Shown: in pieces, positions 1 to 6,180 of the stretch
Numbering within the stretch: position 1 is the stretch's first letter
Layout: the number at the start of each line of letters is the position of its first letter
From: a virus
IMG/VR virus record: IMGVR_UViG_3300013100_000016
Location: 1-42,394 of that record
Length of the DNA: 42,394 nt
Strand: one strand, 5' to 3'
Position numbers and translations under genes: made by a program
Notes under the pieces: model-generated
The model's input: only the letters and a program-made list of their open reading frames with translations
Told to the model about the DNA's origin: nothing
Databases searched by the model: none

Positions 1-176
1 CAAAAGTAAGGTTCTTGATTAAAAGTCAATAAGGCTTTTTTACACTTCAAAAGACGAAGACTAAACCGGAAAAATTGCTCGATATAGTTCTGCTCGGCAT
101 TTAATCCAAGCAAAAGCGATATTCTACAAGCACTTAACTGCTCAATCTGGTTTAGTTCTAAATGTTGGAATGTCAT
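1..176 (-). CDS. 5' end of a host gene, possibly GAF-domain sensor/diguanylate cyclase (partial)
   Basis: An open frame runs leftward off the window edge from an ATG at 174-176. It is preceded by a good ribosome binding site (GTGAGGCGGGCA before the ATG on the minus strand). The 58 visible residues begin MTFQHLELNQIEQLSACRIS and continue into FRFSLRLLKCKKALLTFNQ. That helix followed by a strand resembles the N-terminus of GAF sensor domains found ahead of GGDEF domains, but too little is visible to be sure. It is probably the host gene bordering the mobile region on the left. The 3' part lies outside the window. Confidence 0.5.
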   Translation of the reverse strand, partial: MTFQHLELNQIEQLSACRISLLLGLNAEQNYIEQFFRFSLRLLKCKKALLTFNQEPYF

Positions 177-566
177 TGCCCGCCTCACAGATTTTGTCGT
201 TTTTGGTCGGAACCGCTCTTAAAAATGTACTTATAATCATTATGATCTACTACAAACTTTAACACAGTACATTAAAAGAGCAACGTTCTTTTCAAAATAG
301 AAATGTGAAGTTTCAATTAAAGGTTTTCAGATACATAAAGTGGGTATGCTTGAGGAAAATACAACAAATGTTTGAAGGTAAAGAGTTGTAAGATGTAAGA
401 AATGCGAGTTCAGAATACGAGTAAAACAGAGTAAAAAATAATATTTGAATAAGAATTATAATGTCCGACTGAATACGCTTGGCACATCGCTAAGCCTATA
501 ATAGAAATTGTCGGCAGAAGGATGCTCACACGATTTTTTTTATAAAAAGGCATAACGAACCTTCAG
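177..566. other. Intergenic region, probable junction between host and older element
   Basis: No credible gene is seen on either strand. The stretch is A+T-rich, lacks long open frames with ribosome binding sites and contains no tRNA-like sequence. It should contain the left junction of the older element, but I could not identify an attachment-site copy here. Confidence 0.5.
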
Positions 567-686
567 ACAAAAAATACCGCTTTAACAGCGGTTTGTCAGC
601 TTTGTTTTCAAAACGAGACGCCAATCTCGACCACCATGTAGGTGGTAAATTTAGAGTAGCTTAGATACTATTCGTTAGTCGTCAAT
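567..686 (-). ncRNA. C4-like antisense RNA unit, copy 1
   Basis: Read on the minus strand, this has the layout of a small phage immunity RNA. A promoter-like region carries TTGACG (680-685) and a conserved AGTATCTAAGCTACTCT block. Two adjacent hairpins follow: ACCACC/GGTGGT (630-646), and CGAGA/TCTCG (614-629) with loop UUGGCG core. It ends with a terminator stem ACCGCT/AGCGGT (576-592) and a U-run. The same layout recurs at 2183-2300 and 4695-4812. The spacing between TTGACG and TACTCT is 21 nt here, against 17 in the other copies, so this promoter may be weak or dead. The similarity to phage P1 C4 RNA is from memory of the family and structure, not a search. Confidence 0.6.
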
Positions 687-708
687 AATAACTAATAGGC
701 TTAATACT

Positions 709-2121
709 TTGAATATCGCAGCTAACTCCGAAGATACCTCTTATAAACTCATTAAAGACATTTCAGATAAAATCGAAACTCCATTTGAAAATGATTTTTG
801 GGGACGTGAAGCATTAGCAAATCGTTTAACAGATCATGTCTCACGTATAACTGTTGGGGCAACTATTGCAATTGACGCTGAATGGGGAGCGGGTAAATCC
901 TGGTTTGTTAAAAATTGGAAAGCAAAATTAGAACAAAACAATTTTAAAGTTATTTATTTGAATGCTTTTAATCAAGATTATATTGACGATCCTTTTTTAA
1001 CTATTTCCATGGAAATTGCTAATTGTCTCGAAAGTGAAGAAACAAACATAGATACAATTAAAGAAACTATAGGAAAAGCTTATAGAGCAATTCTTCCTAA
1101 CTTACCAATGTTACTTTGGTACCTTACTACATCACTTGTAGGTATGGATGCTTTGGCTAAACCTGTAGCAGAAACAGTAGAAAAACTTAAAACTGCTGAT
1201 GATTTTGGAAAAGAAGCTGCAAAACTTCTCAATGAAAAATTACAAGAACATCTTTCAGCACAAGTTGAAAACTACGATAAAGAAAAGCAATCCTTACAAT
1301 ACTTTAAAGAAGCTTTAGCAAAAATAACGTCTAAATTAGATAAACCTTTAGTATTTATTGTTGATGAACTTGACCGTTGTAAGCCAGAATTTGCAATTCG
1401 TCTTATTGAACGCATCAAACACTTTTTTGATATTCCAAAAGTGGTATTCATTCTTGCTATTAATAAAAAACAACTAGAAGAATCGATCAATAACTTTTAT
1501 GGATTCTCAAATACAGCTAATTATTTAGAAAAATTTATTGATTTTTCTATAATTTTAAAAAGTAGAGATTTAGATGGCAATAGATATTCTGAAATTTTAA
1601 AAAACTATAATCAGGACTTTCAACTATTACTAGATTATACGGAAATTCATATTTACATGAATTTATGTCAAATTTATTCTCCTAATCCACGACAACTTAT
1701 ACGAATTATTAATAAATTTTCATTATTAAAAGGAAATTTAGATAATCGAAAGAAATTATTTCTTTTTTTATTTTTAATTTATTCAGAAATGAGATTAATT
1801 GAAACTTATAAAGAGATAAATTTTATTGACCACTTCTATGAATTACACCTTAATTTCCATGAAATAAGATTTCGTCAATACGCTCTACATAGGAGCGGAG
1901 AGCGAAGTGAAGCTGCTAAGCTTTGTGATTACCTTGATTACCATGTTTACTCATTTAATGGAAATTCATCTTTATTTGATTTATTTTTTTACTATATAGA
2001 GCACGTTAAATCGTCAAGAAATGATTATAAAGAATGTAAGAATGCTTATTACCCTACTAATAAATGCTCCGAAGATTTAGTTGAAGAGTGGCATAAATAT
2101 GTACATATGATTGAGGAATAA
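709..2121 (+). CDS. KAP family P-loop NTPase, candidate defence protein
   Basis: This 470-aa protein has a Walker A motif at residues 58-65 (EWGAGKSW) and a Walker B motif at 215-223 (VFIVDELDR). The N-terminal FWGREALANRL segment is typical of KAP NTPases. A hydrophobic stretch at about 128-150 lies between the two motifs, as is common in KAP proteins, which are often membrane-associated. KAP NTPases include the phage-exclusion protein PifA; a role in blocking phage is inferred from that and from the context. The start is TTG at 709, because the conserved N-terminus begins well before any in-frame ATG. The ribosome binding site is poor. The gene lies between two C4-like RNA units in the decayed left-hand element, beside a HEPN-type gene. 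The frame is intact although the surrounding prophage is degraded. Confidence 0.8.
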   Translation: MNIAANSEDTSYKLIKDISDKIETPFENDFWGREALANRLTDHVSRITVGATIAIDAEWGAGKSWFVKNWKAKLEQNNFKVIYLNAFNQDYIDDPFLTISMEIANCLESEETNIDTIKETIGKAYRAILPNLPMLLWYLTTSLVGMDALAKPVAETVEKLKTADDFGKEAAKLLNEKLQEHLSAQVENYDKEKQSLQYFKEALAKITSKLDKPLVFIVDELDRCKPEFAIRLIERIKHFFDIPKVVFILAINKKQLEESINNFYGFSNTANYLEKFIDFSIILKSRDLDGNRYSEILKNYNQDFQLLLDYTEIHIYMNLCQIYSPNPRQLIRIINKFSLLKGNLDNRKKLFLFLFLIYSEMRLIETYKEINFIDHFYELHLNFHEIRFRQYALHRSGERSEAAKLCDYLDYHVYSFNGNSSLFDLFFYYIEHVKSSRNDYKECKNAYYPTNKCSEDLVEEWHKYVHMIEE

Positions 2122-2182
2122 TTTTAATATGCAGGTTAATTTTTTAGCCCTCATGCGATCTCCAATAAGATTACAATAAACC

Positions 2183-2300
2183 TTCAGTCAAAAACCGCTC
2201 TTGTAGCGGTTTTTGACTTTATATTTATGCTAGACACCAATCTCAGCCACTAAAGTAGAGTGGTAAATTCGGAGTATTTTAGATACTATAAGCCGTCAAT
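2183..2300 (-). ncRNA. C4-like antisense RNA unit, copy 2
   Basis: On the minus strand a promoter TTGACG (2294-2299), 17 nt and TACTCC (2271-2276) is followed by the same hairpin order as copies 1 and 3, with changed loops. It ends in a perfect 13-bp terminator stem, GTCAAAAACCGCT/AGCGGTTTTTGAC (2187-2217). The hairpin equivalent to the variable loop reads GAGAUUGGUGUCU. That differs from copies 1 and 3, as expected if loops set specificity. The terminator stem is symmetrical and has A/T runs on both sides, so it probably also ends the plus-strand KAP transcript. Confidence 0.6.
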
Positions 2301-2351
2301 AATTTAAGTTTTTGATCTAGTATTTATTACTTTTTAATTATGAGAAATAAA

Positions 2352-3245
2352 ATGGATTACTTAGAATCCCGTCAAGATTTAGTAATGGACATTCATTTTG
2401 AATGTAATAATTGTGAAAACCATATAGAAGCTTTGGTGTATGTTCCTGACCCTGACTTTTCTGCTGAAAAAAATTCAGATAGTACTGTTGAAACAGAAGA
2501 TTATATTCTTTGTGATCAATGTAATTATGAACATGAAATAATTGTTCTAAATACATTTGGTGGGGCAAGTTGTTATTTTTCGGATGGGAATTCAAATGAT
2601 ATTAGTTGTGGGACACCTTATTATACCTTTGATGAAATGGAAGAATTACAATGGTCAATTAGTAATGGTGGACAACTTGAAATTTTAGAAAAACAGTTAG
2701 AAATTGTAAATAACCTTCGAGAAGGTGTAAATATTTCTGGTGCTGTGTTAAACAATTCATTTAACACGATGGTATATGCACATATTGTTGCAGCATTAGA
2801 AGGATATTTATCCTCTATTTTCATACACACCGTACTAAACTCAAAAGAGTTATTCAAAAAACTTTGTATTACAAATCCAGATCTTAATACATTAGAGTAC
2901 AAACTAACAGATTTAGTAAAAGATGATAAATTTGTTGAGAAAAAAATAAGTGAATATCTTAGTAAATTTATATTTCATAGAGTAGATAAAATTAAGTTGA
3001 TGTTTGACAGCGTCCTAGATCATAAATTTGGTGATATAGGTTGGTTTGGCAGAGCTGTTAGTAAACGTCATGATTGTGTACACCGTGCTGGAATTACCAA
3101 AGATGGAGAAATTGTTAATATTAGCAATAAAGAAATAAATGAGCTGATTGTGAATGGTAAAGCTATGGTTTATCAGCTTCAAAATACTATTGATAACTTG
3201 CCTAAAGATACTATCGATAAAATTGATTGGGATTTTAATTTCTAA
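2352..3245 (+). CDS. Zinc-ribbon protein with C-terminal HEPN-type Rx4H motif
   Basis: The N-terminus has paired cysteine motifs, CNNC and CDQC, about 35 residues apart and fit to bind zinc. The helical C-terminal half contains AVSKRHDCVHRAG. Its RHDCVH is the R-x4-H signature of HEPN ribonuclease domains, and the following 'HRAG...DG' wording matches HEPN proteins of defence islands. The role as a toxic RNase is inferred from the motif. I start the gene at ATG 2352 because GAGAAA lies just upstream of it; an in-frame ATG at 2340 would add four residues. It follows the KAP NTPase gene, with a C4-like RNA unit between them. A perfect 12-bp hairpin follows the stop codon. Confidence 0.65.
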   Translation: MDYLESRQDLVMDIHFECNNCENHIEALVYVPDPDFSAEKNSDSTVETEDYILCDQCNYEHEIIVLNTFGGASCYFSDGNSNDISCGTPYYTFDEMEELQWSISNGGQLEILEKQLEIVNNLREGVNISGAVLNNSFNTMVYAHIVAALEGYLSSIFIHTVLNSKELFKKLCITNPDLNTLEYKLTDLVKDDKFVEKKISEYLSKFIFHRVDKIKLMFDSVLDHKFGDIGWFGRAVSKRHDCVHRAGITKDGEIVNISNKEINELIVNGKAMVYQLQNTIDNLPKDTIDKIDWDFNF

Positions 3246-3250
3246 TCTAT

Positions 3251-3279
3251 ATAAGTCAATATTAATTATATTGACTTAT
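3251..3279 (+). terminator. Perfect 12-bp hairpin after the HEPN-type gene
   Basis: Arms ATAAGTCAATAT and ATATTGACTTAT enclose the loop TAATT. It starts 5 nt after the stop codon. The stem is A+T-rich and the following U-run is weak, so it could be a poor terminator or an mRNA-stabilising hairpin. Confidence 0.45.
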
Positions 3280-3389
3280 ACTATTTCAATTTTAAATATC
3301 TTTTGATTTAATTAAACATATTATTTTTGTATTTAATATATTTCTTTCATCCTAATAACATTAAAAAACTATTAAAATAATTTTATTAA

Positions 3390-3548
3390 ACTTGTGGATT
3401 TACCTCTTCAAAAGATTTGAATCCAATAATTTTATCCCCTGCCTATTCATTGACTGTATCTGCAAATCGCGTCTGCTCAGGAATAATTTCATTAAACCAA
3501 TACGCTTCTCTAAAAGCTTTAATTGAACCAAAGCTTTTAGAAAATTAA
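3390..3548 (-). pseudogene. Fragment of a P2-type portal gene (3' end)
   Basis: The minus strand translates to KSFGSIKAFREAYWF, then NEIIPEQTRFADTVNE, a TAG stop, then AGDKIIGFKSFEEVNP. This aligns without gaps to the C-terminus of the intact portal at 6181-7170 (GGFGSISEAREAYWFSEII ... NTVNEWAGDEIVKFKTFNEV). The stop sits exactly where the intact protein has tryptophan (TGG to TAG). The rest of the gene is missing. DNA identity is only moderate, so it derives from a different phage and not from a recent duplication. This is the main evidence for an older P2-like prophage to the left of the current one. Confidence 0.8.
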
Positions 3549-3563
3549 AAACTTGCCCAACAA

Positions 3564-3594
3564 AAAACCCCTAAACCGTTAGCTTAGGGGTTTT
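3564..3594 (-). terminator. Terminator hairpin beside the tRNA-Leu 3'-end remnant
   Basis: Perfect 11-bp arms AAAACCCCTAA and TTAGGGGTTTT enclose a 9-nt loop. On the minus strand a T-run (TTTTTT) follows, so it terminates leftward transcription. It has the same position relative to the tRNA-end remnant as the hairpin at 41969-42008 has to the intact tRNA-Leu. Confidence 0.7.
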
Positions 3595-3597
3595 AGT

Positions 3598-3634
3598 AGA
3601 ATCTTACGATTCCGAATATGGTCCGAGGGTCGGG
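3598..3634 (-). repeat. Decayed tRNA-Leu 3'-end / attachment-site-like remnant
   Basis: TGGTCCGAGGGTCGG (3619-3633) matches the CCA end and T-arm of the intact tRNA-Leu (TGGTCCCGAGGGTCGG at 42032) with one base missing. The flanking AGAATC..GATTC dyad is also shared with 42010-42026. The match is imperfect, so it is either an eroded attL of the current prophage or an att remnant of the older element. It marks the boundary between the two. Confidence 0.6.
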
Positions 3635-3674
3635 GTCTGAAAAGAATTGAATAACAGAGGTTTAATCAAAAAAA

Positions 3675-4219
3675 TGTGGGTAAATGTGGAAGAAGGTACG
3701 ATTTATGGTGATTTTTATAAAGCATCAAAAGAAGTGCCAAAATAATGAAAACTCAAAATTTCTAATGACAAAAAAAACAGGTAACAAAAGTAACAGATTT
3801 AGAAAATACCAGTTAAGTATATGAATAATAATATAAATATATTAATTTTAAAAAGTAACAATTAAGTAACTTCTAAGTAACATGTTACCCACTTTTCAGG
3901 TAACAGAGCGTTACTAAACAATTTAATATTTATCAATAACTTAATTAACTTGTTACCTAGCTTGTTCCCTAATGTTACCTTTTCTAGTAACAGGTTTTTC
4001 ATAATTAATTCATATGCTTAAGTGTAGTTTTAGGTGTGTGTTACCTAATTTCAGATTTTTTATTTTGATTTTAAAAGGCCTGTTTTAGACCGTGACTTTT
4101 CAATGAGTTTCTTTCTGTGGAAATTTGTGGAAACCGTGTAGAAAAATGCAGAATCAATTTTGTAGTGTTTTGCTCTAACGTAAGCCATATCTACAGCCGT
4201 TTTACCCACAAATGTGGGT
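3675..4219. other. GTAAC repeat array, candidate phage replication origin
   Basis: Between 3781 and 4044 the 5-mer GTAAC or its complement GTTAC occurs about 13 times in 265 bp, often as AAGTAAC, GTAACAG or TGTTACC. Less than one would be expected by chance. The spacing is irregular and both orientations occur, as in iteron clusters. TGTGGGTAA (3675-3683) and TTACCCACA (4202-4210) flank it; each is one base from the DnaA box TTATCCACA. A palindrome ACCCACA-AA-TGTGGGT lies at 4204-4219. No gene is visible from 3642 to 4331. The prophage encodes a P4-alpha-like primase/helicase, a family that binds short iterons at ori and crr. The origin role is inferred. Confidence 0.5.
3696..3715 (+). promoter_or_regulatory. 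Orphan copy of the phage repressor operator half-site
   Basis: These 20 bases (GTACGATTTATGGTGATTTT) are identical to 36358-36377 in the XRE/early-gene operator region. An exact 20-mer match in a non-coding region is unlikely by chance. It lies just upstream of the GTAAC array, where a repressor could affect replication. Confidence 0.5.
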
Positions 4220-4267
4220 GACTGAATTTTTGTAGAGTATTCGACATATTTACTGCCCAGGTGTGGT

Positions 4268-4285
4268 GGGGGGACAACCGCCCCC
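4268..4285 (-). terminator. G/C-rich stem-loop after the 69-aa gene
   Basis: GGGGG and CCCCC enclose a short loop, 47 nt beyond the stop of the minus-strand 69-aa gene. No T-run follows, so it is a weak candidate terminator. Confidence 0.3.
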
Positions 4286-4331
4286 GCTGAAGGAGAATGA
4301 GCAACTTCGGCCCATACCCCTCAGATTTTAG

Positions 4332-4541
4332 TCAAGCTTTGATTTGCTGGCAGATCTCGTGGACCTGAAGGTGTAACCCACACATGATGGCGTTGAACTC
4401 ATCACTTGGAAGGTCATCGTCAAAGTGCATGCGTGAAAGAGCTGATAGGTAGTGTTCTAGTTTAGAAAGAGAGTCGCTGACTGTTTGAAGTAAGTCTTCT
4501 GGACTGGCTGGCTTGTTACCAGCTTTTAATAATGGAGTCAT
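4332..4541 (-). CDS. 69-aa helical protein of the C4-like immunity unit
   Basis: The protein reads MTPLLKAGNKPASPEDLLQT and continues as a helical, acidic domain ending EICQQIKA. It is a paralogue of the 71-aa protein at 34675-34890: both share the pattern LxxLxxxLxxxxxMxxDDxLxxxEFxAIxxxLHxQV. An open frame extends 44 codons upstream, but that part overlaps a strongly folded RNA leader and does not match the paralogue, so I start at ATG 4541. The SD-like AGG lies in the 3' arm of the leader's outer stem, so translation may be controlled by RNA folding. The position after a C4-like RNA recalls the c4-icd-ant operon of phage P1. Function is unknown; an antirepressor or host-modifying role is possible. 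Confidence 0.6.
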   Translation of the reverse strand: MTPLLKAGNKPASPEDLLQTVSDSLSKLEHYLSALSRMHFDDDLPSDEFNAIMCGLHLQVHEICQQIKA

Positions 4542-4551
4542 AGTTCTATTT

Positions 4552-4690
4552 ACCTGTGTTTGGTTTGCTATGCCATCCCAGCGACCAAACTGGGGTGGCA
4601 GACCGAACGGGGTTGGTCGACCGTGAAACACAGGTAAAACGGCAGGCGTTAGCCTCCCCATCCGATCCACCATAACAACGGGTGTACCGA
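4552..4690 (-). promoter_or_regulatory. Structured 5' leader, candidate target of the C4-like RNA
   Basis: On the minus strand, a perfect 10-bp outer stem (ACCTGTGTTT at 4635-4626 with AAACACAGGT at 4561-4552) closes the structure. Inside is the hairpin at 4600-4571: TGCCA/TGGCA and CCCAG/CTGGG with loop UUUGGUCG. The strand CGACCAA (4619-4613) lies 5' of it. The hairpin loop is identical to the loop of the C4-like RNA just upstream, and both can pair with CGACCAA. The outer stem covers the likely SD of the 69-aa gene. This suggests control by alternative pairing. Confidence 0.55.
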
Positions 4691-4694
4691 ATTA

Positions 4695-4812
4695 TAGACA
4701 AAAAAAATCCGCTAGTAGCGGCTGTCTACCATATGTTTCTAAACGAGCGACCAAACTCGACCACCATGAGGGTGGTAAATTTAGAGTAGCTTAGATACTT
4801 TGTAGGGTCAAT
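4695..4812 (-). ncRNA. C4-like antisense RNA unit, copy 3 (current prophage)
   Basis: On the minus strand the promoter TTGACC (4806-4811), 17 nt, TACTCT (4783-4788) precedes hairpin ACCACC/GGTGGT (4760-4776). Next is hairpin CGAG/CTCG (4744-4759) with loop UUUGGUCG. The terminator stem CCGCT/AGCGG, inside an outer AGACA/TGTCT stem (4696-4727), ends in a run of eight Us. Layout and position upstream of a short phage gene match P1/P7 C4, which is processed or terminated from the ant operon leader and represses it by pairing. The promoter spacer carries the dyad AGTA-CT-AG-TACT shared by all copies, a possible operator. Confidence 0.65.
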
Positions 4813-4830
4813 ATTAAAATTTATAGAGCT

Positions 4831-6081
4831 TTAAAATTTATTTTGGCTCTTAAAGTTTGGATAATATTTAAGAATGAAGTAAAGTTCATCTGTAATACTA
4901 ATCTTCTTCAGACTTTCAAATTGATTTAAATTTTTATCATCCAGATTTATTTCCTCACTAAGACTTAATAGCTTGTCTGAAACCAATTGTTGTAATTGGC
5001 CAAGACTAACTATTTTAAATTGCCCCATTCCATCATAAGTATAAAGTATTAAATATTTACGTAAGATACTGATTTGATCTTTTAACATATTTATATTTTC
5101 AGATTCAAATTCACATAGAGCAAACTCTTTAAAATATAATCCCCACTCTTCATTTTTACCAAAAGCTATTGAATTATAAAAAAAACCATTTCTCATTAAG
5201 AAATTTTTTTCTGCATATGACATATCATAATTTGGATTTAAGCCTTCAAACAATGAAGTCATCTCAATATTTTCTTTTAAATTGCAATCAATAAAACCAT
5301 TAACAAAAATTAGTTCTAACTCCACTCTACTTAACGTTGCTTTAAATATATTTATATATGTTTCAATATTAATACCCTTACTTTTTGAGTGAACTAAAAG
5401 AATTAAAATTTGATCACATATACGAATATAACTTGAAAATATATCATATGAATATTTCTTATAATAATAATCAAAACTGTCGTTTTGCTTTAAATATTCT
5501 AATCTTTTTTCAAAGACATTTATTCCTTTGGTTTCTGTAACTATATGAGAATCTGTTTCAATTGTTTTTATCATATTTATCGAATTATTCTTTGTTTTAA
5601 TTAACTCAAAAAATAAACTTTCAAAATTTTGAATTTCAATTTGTTGTTGTTGAGCTTTATTTGCCATTTGTTGGGAAAGCAATGTTTTTTCCTGTAAAGC
5701 TAATAACTCTTTTTGAGTAATAACATTTTCATTCTCCAATTCTGCAATTGACTTTTGATGCCTTGCTGATTCAACTTGTGCTGCTGCTGCTTTTTTTAGT
5801 TCTTCTCTAGTATCTTTGAGTTCTTTAATTTGAAGTCGTACTGAATATGTTAGCCAATAAAATGCAAATAGGGCAAAAATGGGATTCAGAATTCCACCAA
5901 AGAAGTCACCAAAAGTCCCCCACTTTTCAAGACTTTCTGAGATGGAAATCTGATTTGATGCGATAGCTAAATAAGCCAAAACTACAACTACAATTAGAAA
6001 AATTACTAACTCCCTATGAAAGTTAATATCTTGATCTATTTTCTCTAAATCTTTATTTGAATTATTTTCTTTTTCTTGCAT
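4831..6081 (-). CDS. AbiC-like phage abortive infection protein
   Basis: From ATG 6081 this gives about 416 residues. Two hydrophobic helices lie near the N-terminus: ELVIFLIVVVVLAYLAIA, and ILNPIFALFAFYWLTYSV after the motif WGTFGDFFGG. A coiled coil rich in Glu, Lys and Gln follows, then a helical domain opening FESLFFELIKTKNN. This order is that of the putative AbiC family, membrane-anchored proteins linked to phage exclusion. An in-frame ATG at 6123 lies inside the terminator of the portal operon, so 6081 is the better start; neither has a clear SD. It sits beyond the P/Q late operon, with its own presumed promoter. A second protein of similar design is at 34924-35940. Role inferred from family and context. 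Confidence 0.7.
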   Translation of the reverse strand: MQEKENNSNKDLEKIDQDINFHRELVIFLIVVVVLAYLAIASNQISISESLEKWGTFGDFFGGILNPIFALFAFYWLTYSVRLQIKELKDTREELKKAAAAQVESARHQKSIAELENENVITQKELLALQEKTLLSQQMANKAQQQQIEIQNFESLFFELIKTKNNSINMIKTIETDSHIVTETKGINVFEKRLEYLKQNDSFDYYYKKYSYDIFSSYIRICDQILILLVHSKSKGINIETYINIFKATLSRVELELIFVNGFIDCNLKENIEMTSLFEGLNPNYDMSYAEKNFLMRNGFFYNSIAFGKNEEWGLYFKEFALCEFESENINMLKDQISILRKYLILYTYDGMGQFKIVSLGQLQQLVSDKLLSLSEEINLDDKNLNQFESLKKISITDELYFILKYYPNFKSQNKF

Positions 6082-6121
6082 GTTCAAAATGATAATTGTT
6101 AAGTCAATTTGAAGTATAAAC

Positions 6122-6159
6122 AAAAAAAGATAAAGACACTAAGTATCTCTATCTTTTTA
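6122..6159 (-). terminator. Terminator of the leftward P-Q late operon
   Basis: Arms AAAAAGATA and TATCTTTTT, extended by AAGA/TCT, are followed on the minus strand by a run of Ts. It lies just after the portal stop codon. Confidence 0.65.
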
Positions 6160-6180
6160 TATTTTTAGTCAAATTGAATA

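Noticed and set aside
177-566. attL of the older element
   Set aside because: I looked for any copy of the tRNA-Leu 3' end here and saw none.
3619-3633. Exact attL of the current prophage
   Set aside because: The match to the tRNA-Leu end has a missing base and poor flanks, so it is called a remnant; the exact left end of integration is not proven.
3674-3745. 23-codon frame MWVNVEEGTIYGDFYKASKEVPK
   Set aside because: It is very short, lacks a clear ribosome binding site and overlaps the operator copy and a DnaA-like box; it is more likely regulatory DNA.
3781-4044. CRISPR array
   Set aside because: Repeats are 5-7 nt, irregularly spaced and in both orientations; no unique spacers of constant length and no cas genes.
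4332-4673. Longer 113-aa version of the 69-aa gene
   Set aside because: The extra N-terminus covers perfectly paired RNA stems and has no match in the 71-aa paralogue; it looks like a frame open by chance over the leader.
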